Shown here: piece by piece, positions 31,778 through 44,049 of the stretch | How positions within the stretch are numbered: position 1 is the stretch's first letter | Layout of the letters: each line of letters begins with the position of its first letter | Source of the DNA: Watersipora subatra | Taxonomy: Eukaryota > Bryozoa > Gymnolaemata > Cheilostomatida > Watersiporidae | Assembly: GCF_963576615.1 (NCBI RefSeq) | Contig: NC_088709.1 | Span: forward strand, 20,539,243 to 20,603,242 | Reading direction: 5' to 3' | Length of the DNA stretch: 64,000 nt | Made by a program: the position numbers and the translations under genes | Notes under the pieces: model-generated | Told to the model about the DNA's origin: nothing | Databases searched by the model: none | The model's input: the letters and a program-made list of their open reading frames with translations, nothing else

Positions 31778-33886
31778 AGGTTGACTTGCAACAAAATTCA
31801 CATTACAGTTATTTGATATGAAAAAATTTACCATGTCTTACTTTGTCATGTTGTAGGTGCAAACTATGTGGAAAGGTGATTGCAAGCTCTTAAAAGCTCA
31901 AAAATAAACAGAAAATCGCAGCCACGCGAAACCGCCGTAGTTTGGATTCCCTTTCCAAAACGGCTCAAATGTGACGTAGTTGTGTGAGATAGTATATGTT
32001 TACACTTTCTTGCAACCTTATTTGTCGAAATATTTTCACAAATATTCTTCACGCATTCAATAAAACTATGTCTATTGTTTTTACGTGTCTGTTTTATCGT
32101 CACCGTAATGCTGTCAGTTTTAGCACTGGTATCTCATAACTTACCGTAAAATGTCGTTTAATTTTTTAGCCTTAGCTTGAATGAGTACATATCATTGTCT
32201 GACAATCATGACGAGCCTGTTAGTCCCTCGTGATTATCGAAAAGTGCTGCAGAAGTTATTTGCGAAGTATTGGGTCACATGATCAGATTACTACTCGCCG
32301 ATTAGAGCAGACTGAAACAAAACGCTAAAGTAGCGAGCATCTATATTTGATACGGGGTCTTTGGTAAAACCCAAAGTGTTTGTTTTAAAGAATAAAAAAA
32401 GCACAATATTTGTATGCTTTATTATTTATCTTGAGGTGTTGACTGATGTTCTAAAAAAAGAATCAAAGAGATTGACCAACCAGAAGCTGAGATATAGCCA
32501 GCCAAACACAGGTCTACCAAAAAACATAAGTGTTTTGGTAGTCATCAATATATGACGTATGAAATCGACTTGTGTGCCATTGGTCAATTAAGCCAACTAA
32601 TGTGCTCTCCTATAACAATCACGGCGTTTTAATTGGTTTAATCCCTGGAAGTATAGAACAATCAAATTGGGCCTAACAATCATTGCTCTGAGAATTCCGA
32701 ACCAGTCCCTCTGACGTGTAGATTAGTTTTAGAATAAAATAATTACACGCATCTATTATTTCGCAACATTCTGCTATCACTTTCTACAAATTATATTAGT
32801 TACATCATTTATTCTATACGCAGTTATATTATTATTTTGTATAATATGCATTATGATTATAATATTATTCATAAAAAATAATCATAGATAAGATAATAGA
32901 TCAATAGAAAAATCAAATCAAAAGTTATCGTTTTCTTTTTTTACAGCAAGAGCAGCACGGTCAAGTTATTCTTTTTAAGATTATGGCTGTAGTGAACTTA
33001 CAGTCTGTTAATAGTGACGATAATCATGAAAATCAACTAAATACTGCAGTAGATACACAATAGAAAAATGATGAATGAACAAAAATTCACATTCTCATTT
33101 CTTATTCTAAACGACTTGCAATCGCGGATGACGCATATAGACTATACACGCGCCGTTCGTTGAACAGAGGATCTTTGGAGCATATCCGTGGAGATCGAGT
33201 TAAAATTTGAAGCACAATAGTCAAAATATGCTCTTCTGCTTTGACAAATCACGGCAAGGGGTTGTGGGCAGATGCCTTTACCACACAATGTTTGCTTGAT
33301 TTTCCTGAGAGACCAGACCTAGTCTGTAAATTATTTACTATCGCGAGAAGCTTTTCACATCTCGTAGCCAAAACAATCATTATACGTAACGGCGGTAAGG
33401 GTGCAAAACTCCGGCACATGAACATTAAGTCGATTTTATACGTCACAGTTTTCGAGATTTTTAAAGGGTTTTCCTCTAATTCTTTATTAGGTAGACCTGT
33501 GTTTGGCTGGCTATATCTCAGCTTCTAGCGGGTCAATCTCCTTGATTCTTTTCAGAACAACAGTCAACACCTCAAGATAACTAATAAAGCATAATAATAT
33601 TATGCTTTCTCTATTCTTTAAGGTAGTACTACGATAAGCTTTATATTGAGCTTTGTATTGGCCTTTCAATTCACGTGAGAACATACATGACAAGACGATA
33701 ACCAAATTTCGTGGTTATTTCATCGAAAAAAAGAGATTCCAATCTACGGCGACTTTTGGTTTTTGAGCTTTCAAAAGCTTGTAATCACATTTCCACATAT
33801 TTGGCACTTACCACACAACAGGATAAGACGTGGTGAATATTTTGATACCAAATAACTTTGAAGTGCATTTTGTTGCAAGTCAACCT
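31778..33886. mobile_element. TTAA-flanked fold-back DNA element, 2109 bases
   Basis: TTAA (31774-31777) then AGGTTGACTTGCAACAAAA; right end TTTTGTTGCAAGTCAACCT then TTAA (33887-33890): a perfect 19-base terminal inverted repeat. Two blocks of inverted match lie in each half: 31778-31960 with 33720-33886, and 32370-32540 with 33490-33660. The middle (32540-33490) is single copy and a little richer in GC at 33120-33440. No transposase motif recognised. Same family as 22526-23403; the ends resemble those of 11681-13661 (AG-x(2-3)-GT/GAC-TTGC), so all may be Kolobok-like. Confidence 0.75.
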
Positions 33887-34103
33887 TTAAAAGAGGGATT
33901 AAACACATTGAAAGCTTCAACGTCAAAAAATGAGATATTCTTGTGGGGGCCAACTTATAAGTATTTGCAAATGGTTAAGGTAGAAAATATCGTATTTTGT
34001 TTTGTATTCAGTTAGAAAATGTAGCATTATGTGTAGCATTTTGGAAAATCATTTAAAAAAGAAAAAGATAATGACATGCTTTTAATGATTTTTATAAGCT
34101 GAG

Positions 34104-34190
34104 TTTGTGTATTGGATGCGTTTAGCTCATGGTCTTCACAAAGGCATGACCGGAGCATGATAGATGACCAGATCATGACTCAACCTGAAA
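34104..34190 (+). CDS. ZNF-B upstream exon (87 bases)
   Basis: Preceded by CTGAG and followed by GTTAAC; phase 1 in and out. Encodes CVLDAFSSWSSQRHDRSMID then DQIMTQPE. Unit C has the same exon at 43685-43768, three bases shorter, with the difference in frame (R-S-M-I-D-D-Q against R-S-I-N-E-Q) and mostly silent base changes elsewhere. That pattern suggests selection on protein. In ZNF-A the same residues are fused directly to the finger exon. The donor AAA-GTTAAC is weak, so the 3' edge is less certain. Confidence 0.45.
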
Positions 34191-34473
34191 GTTAACTATT
34201 GGTTTCATGAAAATATAAAATTGTTTCCCTGTCAGCTTGTCGCATGATGGCACTTGTCCTTCAAGTTAGCTTTTACTGCATTCATACTAAATTTGGATGA
34301 AACACTTTATGAGCTTCATTTTTTTATATGTTTGAACTTACTTTAGTAGCTTTTTCTAGTCTTTGTATTATAATTTATTTAGTACACGCTTACAAACCTT
34401 CTAGGTTCCCTTTATTACCAATATGTGCCAGCTGATTCCAAGTATGTACACTTCTGATGAAACTGTTGATTAC

Positions 34474-35866
34474 CGTAAAACCTTTAATTGGACGCCACTT
34501 GATCCACCTCTATTAGGAATGCCACCTCTATTTAACCGCCACTATGAGAGAAATAATGCATAACAGACCGCCACCTTCTATTTTTAACGTCGCCTCCATT
34601 TCACCGCCACTTTGACAATCATTGATCTTCATGAATCCGTAATATCAAGTGATCAGTAGAAATATGTGCACAAAATAATATTAATAATGTATCATTTATG
34701 ACAATAACAAGAAGTTTTGTTGTTGTGCAACTCGAAAGCTTTTCACTTTTTTAAAGGTTTGAAGGCAACTCTATAGAACTAATTAATAACCCTCTCAGGC
34801 TAATAGTAGTTCCTTGTCATTGTAAACACGGTATTGATACTTCGAAGCTCATTTAGCCTATACAAAAACTTTACATTTATGATGGTAGGTGAACGACTAG
34901 TTTTATAGGCCAGTGGTTATGTTAGCGAACAAAACCTTTCCACGTTGCATTTCTGGTAAAAGCAACACCAAAGTTTGCTCTGCTAAAAAATTGTTTGAAC
35001 GCAAATTTTGATTAGTTCAGTAGTGCAGAAAAAGAGCTGAGATCAGAAGACATTGTGGAAGGTATTGAACAACCAGAAGATGTTTGTCCCATGAGTAGCA
35101 ACAATCAGGACATTTAGCAATGCAAGCGACGATGCAAATGTTTTAGTTTAAAAGGTGTTAGTTTTTGTTTGTGCATGTAATATAAGTATGGTTCGTTTAT
35201 GTCACTTGTTCATGAATATAACTTTGTAACATTTGGTAGATTGTAATTATACAACTTTTAACTTTGCAGGTTTATAGCATATTATTTAATAGCATCGTTG
35301 CTGTAAACTGATCTTATAATTGATCGATGTTTTTAACTCCTCTTCTATTGCGCATACAAAGCTAGTTTTTGCTGCAGGCTGTAGCAAACATATCAATGAG
35401 TGCAATCAGCTTTTATGAAATATCATTAAATAAAGATATAAAATAAACATGTCTTCAAATTTAGAATGAAATGAAAATTAGAAGCTGCAACAAATTGTCA
35501 AACGGGACACAAGCTATAATATCACCACAGGTTAATTGTCAGTGATATAATATTCATTGGTAGAGATATTTCTTTGTTGCTCAATTCTTACTTTTTAAGA
35601 TATCTTTGACAAGTTGGGGTAAGTTAGCGAATTTAATGCATCCAAAAGGGTTAATGTCGCTCTACCCTAAGGAGAGTGCAAAATATAAGCGCTCTTAGCT
35701 TTCCCTGTAGTAGGGTTAACTTTATCTTCCCACAATTCTGACAAGCCGTTTGAAAATACAACACCAGCTTCTATTTGAACGCCACCACCAATCGACCACC
35801 ACTAAAAAGGAAAGATTGAAAAATAGAGCGCCATGGCATTCAATTAGAGGCATTACTGTATATCAA
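34474..35866. mobile_element. Family P copy in unit B, best-preserved, ~1.39 kb
   Basis: Left end CCGTAAAACCTTTAATTGGA with CCACCTCTATTAGGAATGCC; right end GCGCCATGGCATTCAATTAG then AGGCATTACTGTATA. A TACTGTA-TA right edge suggests a TA target, as for pogo/Tigger elements. The interior has a decayed coding-like stretch (35015-35075: SSAEKELRSEDIVEGIE). It lies in the intron between the 87-base exon and the finger exon of ZNF-B. Confidence 0.65.
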
Positions 35867-36143
35867 CTAGTTCAGAATGGATAGATAGACTTGAGTGTCA
35901 CAAAAATTTATTTTACACCAAAATACATCTAAAGGTTGTTATTGTTATTTGTCCTTATCATGGATGTGGTTGTTGTAACATGCGGTAGGATGCACACATA
36001 CATAGCAACATATTTAAATGTAGTAATCCACAAAATCATTTCATCCTTATTGTTTACATCTGATGGTTCATATTAGTATTTGTATTATACAAGTATATTA
36101 GGCATACTTGCGATGAACACTCTTAAAAATATATTATCTGCAG

Positions 36144-37115
36144 GGTTTAAATGACATTTTTATGGTAAAACAGTTCTGGAATGTGAACCATTTTGCTAAG
36201 CTTGTTGGCCAGAAACTATCAATTTATTGTATAGGTCAAGATTGTGGACAGAAATCTTTTCAAAGAGGTAAAAATGATATATCTGGAAGATTGTTATGTA
36301 CTACCGCTGTAAAGACAAAAACAAAAGGTCTCACTGCAAGGACACCTCTTCACTGTGAGATATGCAGTGCTAGCTTTGCTCGCCGCAGTCAACTGTCAAC
36401 TCACATGAGAACACACACCGGAGAGAAGCCATTCCAATGTAAAATATGCAGTAGTCAGTTTGCTCATCGTCATAATCTAACAGGTCACATGAGGATTCAT
36501 ACTGGAGAAAAACCATTCCAGTGCCATATGTGTAGTAGAAGATTTTCTGAGAACGTCCATTTAAAAAGACACATGAGGGCTCACACTGGAGAAAAACCAT
36601 TCCAGTGCAAGATATGCAGCAGTAGCTTTGTTCATACTGCAAATCTAACAAGACATATGAGGACTCATACTGGAGAAAAACCATTTCAATGTAAGATATG
36701 CAGTAGTCGATTTGCTCATCGTCATCACCTAATTAGTCATATGAGGACTCATACTGGAGAAAAAACATTCCAGTGCAAGATATGCGGCAGTAGCTTTGTT
36801 CATAATTCAAATCTAACAAGACACATGAAGACTCATACTGGAGAAAAACCATTCCAGTGCAAGATATGCACTAGTCAATTTGCTCGTCACCATCATCTAA
36901 CAGCACACATGAAGACTCATACTGGAAAGAAACCATTTCAGTGTAAGATATGCAGTAGTCGGTTTGCTCTTCGCCATAATCTAACACGTCATGTGAAGAC
37001 TCACACTGGAGAGAAACCATTTCAGTGTAAGATATGCAGTAGTCGGTTTGCTCTTCGCCATCATCTAATAAGTCATATGAGGACTCACACTAGAGGGAAA
37101 CCAATTCAATGTTAG
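36144..37115 (+). CDS. ZNF-B finger exon: 9-finger C2H2 protein
   Basis: The frame is open from the acceptor ATCTGCAG (to 36143); an ATG at 36162 would allow a start here (MVKQFWNVNHFAKLVGQKL). A second possible acceptor, TTGTATAG before 36235, would keep phase 1 with the 87-base exon. After a CGQKSFQRG block come nine C2H2 fingers with TGEKP-type linkers, all ligands intact. Fingers 4 to 7 are almost base-for-base those of ZNF-A. It ends IQC then TAG, at the same place as A and C. Likely a nuclear DNA-binding protein; whether it is expressed cannot be seen. Finger-bearing part about 250 residues. Confidence 0.75.
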   Translation, partial: GLNDIFMVKQFWNVNHFAKLVGQKLSIYCIGQDCGQKSFQRGKNDISGRLLCTTAVKTKTKGLTARTPLHCEICSASFARRSQLSTHMRTHTGEKPFQCKICSSQFAHRHNLTGHMRIHTGEKPFQCHMCSRRFSENVHLKRHMRAHTGEKPFQCKICSSSFVHTANLTRHMRTHTGEKPFQCKICSSRFAHRHHLISHMRTHTGEKTFQCKICGSSFVHNSNLTRHMKTHTGEKPFQCKICTSQFARHHHLTAHMKTHTGKKPFQCKICSSRFALRHNLTRHVKTHTGEKPFQCKICSSRFALRHHLISHMRTHTRGKPIQC

Positions 37116-37902
37116 ATGTGCAGTAGTAGCTATACTCAATGTAATCAATATAAAACTCATTTGAAAATTCATACTTGATGGGAGCCATTTCATTATAAGA
37201 CATACAACTGTACATGTTCAAATGCATTTGGACACACCGTATATTTAGATCTGGTTATATAAAAATTGTATAGCGAGTCATCTTTTTTGTTGTGTGATCA
37301 CATCTGTTGTATATTGATTTGAAATTTAATTATCTATTCGTTGTAAAATATACGGAGCATTATTGTCAAAATTTACATTTATGTTTTCAAATAATTGATA
37401 AGCCTTGGTTCAGTTTGGTCGAACTGAATTGAACATGACTACCAACTGAAACTTTTTGGACATGAGAACATTGGCTGATCCTCCTGACCAAACCTTCTGG
37501 CATTGAAAACAAGGGATCGTTACTTTTGTAATTAAATGTTTGTAGCAAAACTTTAATCTTTATAGTGCATAAAATTTCTTACATACCAACTGAGCAATAG
37601 TTCACAGAGCAGCTAATTTTTCTGTTAGATTTATAATTCGATTTTTTAGTAGAAATCTAGCATCATTTTGTAGCATTCTGGCCTGCTTAAGGGTTAAAAA
37701 CACATTTTTATGGTATTAACAGCTGCAGATAACATTAAAGATTCTGGTTTCAATGCTTGTTTAAGAATGGAAAACATTTTGTATATGCTGTCAACATGTA
37801 CAGGCTACCCTCTGTGCTTTAAAGGTCATTTTTTACGTTGCAGTTATACAGAGTGTATAAGCCGCAACCACTGATTTTCCTTTGTTTAACACACAGTAAA
37901 AC
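37116..37902. other. 3' flank of ZNF-B
   Basis: Begins with the eroded extra finger in frame after the stop (MCSSSYTQCNQYKTHLKIHT), then AT-rich sequence matching the A and C flanks at about nine bases in ten. No other gene seen. Confidence 0.55.
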
Positions 37903-38945
37903 CTCTATTTGAAAGCCACTTTTATTTGAGCGCCACCTCTATTTGACTCTCTATTTAATATTCACTGGTCTTTACGAACCCATAATAGCAAGTTATCAGT
38001 CAAAAAATTAGATAGGGTTTAATGATCGAGCTCTGTTGCAATCGTGCTAGCCTGGGTTTCGGAGCTAACACAATTTTCGCGGGGCGGTCGCGTTGCCTTG
38101 TTAGGCTTTGGAAAACACGGCTCACTGTTGTCGTTTCATTAGCTCAGTCAGTAGACCCTGCGGTTCGCAATAGTAAGCTGACATTCTACAATGTATAATG
38201 TGTATTATGTGTTCTACTTCTACAATGTCGCTTCTACTTTGTGTCCTCTGTTCGGCAGAGTGGCATTAATGCCTCCTCGGGCTCATCACTTTTCCTAAAT
38301 GGTTTTCACAATTGTCAAAGTATCAAATCGAGTTAAATAAAAAAATATTCTAATGAAACATCGTGTGTGGATGCATTTGTTACTTAATTCGATGGCGTTG
38401 CTTTCAAAGTTTAAAAAAGCCAACAAGCTATGAGTTACAATGCGGTCTTAAATATGCCGTAACAATGCCTGCTAATACATTGTAAGGTGTCTCTGAAAAT
38501 AATTTTAATTTTTCAACAGAATGTTCATGTCTTCATATCAGTTTATAAACTACCTTGTGGGCAACTCTAAAACCAAAATGTTGGACTTGGACTTTAGCAA
38601 CTTCAGATCGAAGTGCAGCTTTTATAATTATGATGATCGATCTTCTCAGGCACATCATCACTGAAGCCATGGCAACCACTGCGGCAACAATGAAATAATT
38701 CTCATTTGTTCAATATAATTATTATTTTACCATTGTATGGGTAATTTTCTATTGATTACTTTATATTATGGATTTGTAAAGATCAAAAGACTAATTTGAT
38801 TTTCGAGATTAATTTCAAAGTTTCGGTTTAATAGAGGTAACATTCATCTAAAGGGTGCAACTGTATTTTTCAGCCCTCTTCTTGTATTGGTGTTCTGATA
38901 GAGCTGGCGTTCAAGTCAAGGTGGTGCTCAAATAGAGATTTTATG
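37903..38945. mobile_element. Family P copy in unit B with a replaced middle
   Basis: Ends match the unit A copy (CAGTAAAACCTCTATTTGAA left; GGTGGTGCTCAAATAGAGAT right). The middle, about 38010-38745, does not match A. It has TAGCTCAGTCAGTAGACC and, 6 bases on, GGTTCGCAATAG, loosely like the two internal promoter boxes of a tRNA-derived SINE, and a CTCTGTTCGGCAGA word found also near 18350. A SINE insertion or patchwork is possible. Confidence 0.5.
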
Positions 38946-39885
38946 ATGAGTATGCTCTTTTAAGATGCATAAGCAATAATTTTTCTTGTGCTATTTAGAA
39001 TGTTTTGGTCTTACATTATCTAATATAATGGTTACCTTGAGCACTATGAGCACCTCTGAGGTATTGGTTAAGTAACCTCAAGTTGTTTTGAATGGTATCC
39101 AAGCTAAGTTCTATAGTTAATGATGAGTTAGGACATTTAACAGTCATTTTAAGGCTGGAAGATTGATGCGATCATTTGTCCTTGGCCAGGTGAAGTTATA
39201 CACATGGTAGTAGAGCAAATGTCTGTAGTTCATCAGTTTCTCTAAAGTGTTCACTTTACTACTACAATATGTAGCGCTTAGAATGGTGGTATTCTTGAGA
39301 ACCCAATTTGCAATCTGATTTTCAAATTAGAGAGATGTATATTTTGAATAGCTCTCATTCTCTCTTTTTTTCTTAAAGCACAATCAACAGATTACACTGT
39401 ATTTTAATGACAACTCCTATTCTGAATTTAAAACTTAGACATTCTAGCTATAGCATCTAATGTAGAAGTAGTGATTGTGTAGGGGACCGTGCTGATGTAG
39501 CATCTGGTGTCTCCCACGGGCAACTTTCATAGACAGTCTGGTCATAGTATATGGTGGTACTTGCTCCGGTGATGGAATCGCTGAATAGTCCACACCAAGA
39601 GGCACCTTGTTGGGTGGTTTTGCTTTAGCAGTTGATGGCTTGTTAGCAGTTTTGCAACATTTTTTCCAGTTGAAGCATATGCTGGTTCATTGTGTAGAAA
39701 TAGAATTGCTGGATAGCCACACTGTTACGTCTTGTAATAAAAAGCAATAAGCAAATTCAACATTGCAAGTAGACAGCTTCATTAGCAGTTGAACCACAGT
39801 TAAAGGTACGAACACACTATCTTTCTAATCAACGCTTACCCGAGCAATGAACTGCAACGATTAGCTGTTTTCACGGTGTACGCAC
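38946..39885. other. Duplicated non-coding flank in unit B
   Basis: Copy of 28813-29770. No coding motif. It ends at the insertion point of the LTR element. Confidence 0.5.
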
Positions 39886-42800
39886 TGCTGCGCCGAACTA
39901 TTACCAATGCCAATATAGACTATGCTTTGCACATGTGTTAAAAGTCCATGCTCGATAAAATGCCAACTTGACAATTAGAGTATTTATTTAAGGATTTAGC
40001 CTGGCCAGGTTTTACCATTACGATTTTCATAGTCACACATACTGCATACACATTCTACATAACTCAAACAGGTAAGATTCTCTCTGCAACGCTTCATTGT
40101 TTCTCTGTGGGTCTATGCATATCCTCAGCTTGCAATTAAGCTTCTTTGCCACTACCATGTTGCTTTCCCAAGGAGTGGGTGATACACCCACAGCCTCAAT
40201 TACCTTTTTCTTCACCATAACATCTAGCTCAGCTTTAACTTCTGTGTGTATAGCATGTGGCACGCGGCGCACTGGTGAGGCGTGTGGTCTGACTTCTTCT
40301 GCCACTTTCAAGTGTTGAACACCAGGTAGAGAACCGAACTCGTCGTCAAAAACACCTGGAAATACTTTAAAGATGTCAATCTGATTGCCCGTATTTATAG
40401 TATTGATATTTCCTTGGGTAATTGTTACCATGCCCATTGCCACCGAAGCTCTTAAGCCTAAAATGAGTGATCGTTCTTTGTCTACAATGTGAAACATCAC
40501 TTTGTACTTTTAGTTGTTTTTAGAATTACGAACCATTATCCTAGCGGTACCCAAGACTGTCTGCACATCGTTGGTCCATTAAGTTAGTATTGTTTTGTCT
40601 GCTGTGATTGGTACCCCCTGTGGTAACATATCCTGTCTCAAGATATTGACAGTCGAGCCACTGTCTACCTGAAACTTGGCCTCTGCGCCTGAGTCTATCA
40701 AAACCAAGCGTGCAAAAACCTTGGAGAGCTGCTTTTCGTTGTGATCTGGTCTATTGATTTATGATCACTACTCTTCCCTGCTATTGTATGTGTCGATGCA
40801 TGTGCACCAGCTTTCTTTTTAAGACAGACAGCTTCGAAATGATTTTCTGCTTTGCAAAAATTTCAAATCTTGCCAAAAGCTTTGCAAGGTTTCTTCCTGG
40901 TGGCATGCCGTTTGCCACAGTATTTTCAGTCCACCGACCTAATTGCCGATTTTGTGTCTTTAAAGGAACGATGACTTTTCTTTAAGCTTTCATTGACATT
41001 ACCTGCTTCCTCTGCTTGTATCTTTTGAAGAGTAATAGTAGCACGTTTCTCACTCTTACATAGCTTAATTACAGACTCAAGCTTTGCTCAGTAGAAGCCA
41101 GCAGTATTCTTCATGTGTCATTGTTTTAAATGCCTAACACAAGTCTGTTGCGCAGCATGCTATCCTTCAACTCTTCAAAGTTGCACACTTTTTCCAGACT
41201 GCGCAGTCTTGCTAAGAAAGTGTCGAAATTCTCTCCCTCCTTCTCGTCAGCAGTACCAAACACAAATTCATGGTACAGTTCATTCTTTGTTCCAGCACAA
41301 TGTGACTCAAGAATATCTAGTACTTGTGTAACAGTTGTGTGTTATTTTTCAATAGATTCTACTAGCTTTACTGCGGGTTCACCAACTGTGTATAGTAACA
41401 GCGCAGCACGGTAGTCCTCGCCTTCCTTGCTTAATTTACTTACTATAGCATATCTCTCCTATTGTTTCTTGAACACCCGAAATGCTTCTTCACGATGTTC
41501 ATCTAACAACAGTGCATTAAGAGGGTCAAACCTGTGAGCCATGGCTTAGTATAAGTCTTTCAGATCTTCTGTAACTAGATTTTTTATTTATTTTCATTAG
41601 CTTAAATTAGCATCGTACTCGTTTGCATCAGGATGGTGGTAGTATATTCAGTAGTACTTAGTATATTTGTAGTATATTCATATACCCGTTCACTTCAGAT
41701 ACCAAAGGCCACGCTGAGAAGGGCTAGAGAGTGCCTCTACTAGCCTGGAATGACCGGTGAAATTGAGAATTTTATAGCCCAATGTGACATTTGTCAAAGA
41801 TATAGTGCAAGACAACAGAACCAACCCATGATGAGGACAAACCTACCAGAGCGTCCATGGCAGATTGTGTCTAGTTATCTCTTCACATGTGATGAAAAAG
41901 AGTATATGGTCACTGTCAGCCACTAAAACAACTTTATTGAAGTGGATAGAGTTCAGTCAAAAGACGCTAGAACTATAGTAAATAAATTAAAAGGACACCT
42001 GGCTCGATATGGTCTTACTGAAACTCCTATAACTGACAATGGTCCTCAAAATTGTTTGAAATGGTTTTCATCAGAATTGTTTGAAAAGTTCACTCAAAAG
42101 TATGACATTCGACATCAAACCTCAAGTCCGCATCATCAACAGGGGGATGGCAAGGCGGAATCAGCAGTCAAGGCAGCAAAAAGACGAATAACTAAAGCTA
42201 ATTAAGATGGGACTGATGCCTAATTAGCGCTACTAGCCCATAGAAACACACCTCAAGAAGGGCTTGAATACAGTCCAGCTCAGCGAATGTTAGGTCGTCG
42301 TTGCAGGACAAGATTGCCAACTAATGCATCATTACTAAGCCCATAAAATCCAAATACTGATAGTGTAAAATCTGCATTTAAACAAAAACAATCGATAGAC
42401 AAGGCTGTTTATGACCAGCACAAAAGAACTGAAACCTCTGCAGGATGGGGATGCAGTTTGACTTAGATCAGTGACCTTGTGTCAGAAAGTTTGGCGACGT
42501 GCTCAAGTGGCACAACGTCTGGATGAACGATCTTATATGGTACAACCAGAGAGAGGAGCTCCTGTTCGCAGGGACAGAGTGGATATTAGAAAAGTCCCTC
42601 ATCCAACAAAGTCTGAACCAAAATTACTCAGCACTCCTGAAACAACAACATCAGAACCAGTGATAGACAACTCAACATCTACCAACACTATGGAAGAACA
42701 ATCAATCCTCCGCATCGCTACCTCGAGTAGCGGGCTGTCTTTTGGACAGCGCTGTACATACTATATTACTCGGCTACTTACCTTACATATTATTATATCA

Positions 42801-43130
42801 ATACTCATATCTTACTCAACTTGCTAATTACTAGCGTCGATCATATGGACAATCAATGGGGAACACAACAATCAATATAAAAACAGTTCTCTACATAACA
42901 GATAGACTCAACACATTATTAAGAGAAGGGAGAATGTTGTGCCGAAGTGTTATCGACGCCAATATAGACTATGCTTTGCACATGCGTAAAAAGTCCATGC
43001 TCGATAAAATGCCAACTTGACAATTAGAGTGTTTATTCAGGGATTTAGCCTGGCCAGGTTTTATGATTACGATTTTCATAGTTACACATACCGCATACAC
43101 ATTCTACATAACTCAAACAGGTAAGACGCA
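39886..43130. mobile_element. Old, broken Gypsy-type LTR element
   Basis: Two direct LTRs of about 190 bases (39886-40075 and 42935-43130) share ATAGACTATGCTTTGCACAT and TAGCCTGGCCAGGTTTTA and differ at roughly one base in ten, so the insertion is not recent. The flanks carry ACGCAC on both sides (39880-39885; 43131-43136), a target duplication. Parts seen: RT start region and protease/gag-like parts on the minus strand (about 40050-41560), and an integrase part with the TDNGPQ and HHQQGDGKAESAV motifs on the plus strand (41700-42440). The parts lie on both strands and in several frames: a rearranged fossil with many breaks. Confidence 0.8.
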
Positions 43131-43684
43131 ACGCACACTATGGGCGATTAGCTGCGGGTGACCAACAACCAATTAGAAACTACAAAGTTGCCTTGGTGAT
43201 ATCGTGGGTCATTTTGTTCTCTTTTATTTTGTCTGATTATGCACTTCACTTCAATTTTGTAATTCATTTCAATTATGCAGTTCTTCAGTAAAATTGACTT
43301 GACACCAATCTTCATAACTGCTGAAATTTGACCTGATTTGGTCAACAAGCAGCCAATCAAGACGCTAATGGTTCCGATCATAGTTGCCAAACGTCAACAT
43401 GTTGAAAGTCTATCGCATCGTCGCTAGCAACGATTTTGTTTGCCACTGATCACAAACTGACGTCGTAGCAGTCCATCGGTGTGGTCAACCACACAGCTTA
43501 TCATCGATTTGAGTGATTTTACAAGTATTTTTATTTTGACAAGTATTTGATAATGGTTAAGGTCGAAAATAACATTTTTTTTTTGTATTCAGTTAGAAAA
43601 TGTAGTGTTTTGTGTAGCATTTTGGAAAAGCGTTTAAAAAATAAAAAGATAATGACAGGCTTTTAATGATTTTTATGAACTGAG

Positions 43685-43768
43685 TTTGTGCATTGGATGC
43701 GTTCAGCTCATGGTCTTCACAAAGGCATGACCGAAGCATAAACGAACAGATCATGACTCAACCTGAAA
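43685..43768 (+). CDS. ZNF-C upstream exon (84 bases)
   Basis: Counterpart of 34104-34190: after CTGAG-type acceptor TGAACTGAG it encodes CALDAFSSWSSQRHDRSINE then QIMTQPE before GTTAAC, phase 1 in and out. One codon shorter than B. The open frame is intact although the downstream finger exon of C looks decayed. Confidence 0.4.
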
Positions 43769-44049
43769 GTTAACTATTGGTTTTATAAATATATAAAATT
43801 GTTTCCCTGTTGGATTGTCTCATGATGGCACTTGTCCTTCATGTTAGCTTTTACTGCATTCAAACTAAATTTGGATGAAACGCTTTATGAGCTTCCTTTT
43901 TTACATGTTTGAACTTACTTTAATAGCTTTCTTAGTCTTTTTATTAGAATTCATTGAGTACAAGCTTACAGACCTTTTAGGTTTGCTTTATTAACAAAAC
44001 GTACCAGCTGATTTCAAGTAAGTACATTTCTGATGAAACTGCTGATTAC

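Larger units (their letters stand above)
34010..43520 (+). repeat. Segmental duplication unit B
   Basis: Second copy of the zinc-finger segment, with the 5' part (34010-36140) shared with unit C and the 3' part (37116-43520) shared with unit A. It carries an LTR element at 39886-43130 that A and C lack. Its end abuts unit C near 43520-43530, so B and C are direct tandem copies. Confidence 0.7.

Noticed and set aside
32361-33705. Two related open frames (LEVLT-x-VLK words) on opposite strands
   Set aside because: They are the two inverted arms of the fold-back TTAA element, so the match follows from the DNA palindrome rather than from coding.
38130-38180. Possible tRNA gene near TAGCTCAGTCAGTAGA
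   Set aside because: The boxes are too close together and no cloverleaf forms; at most a SINE-like head.
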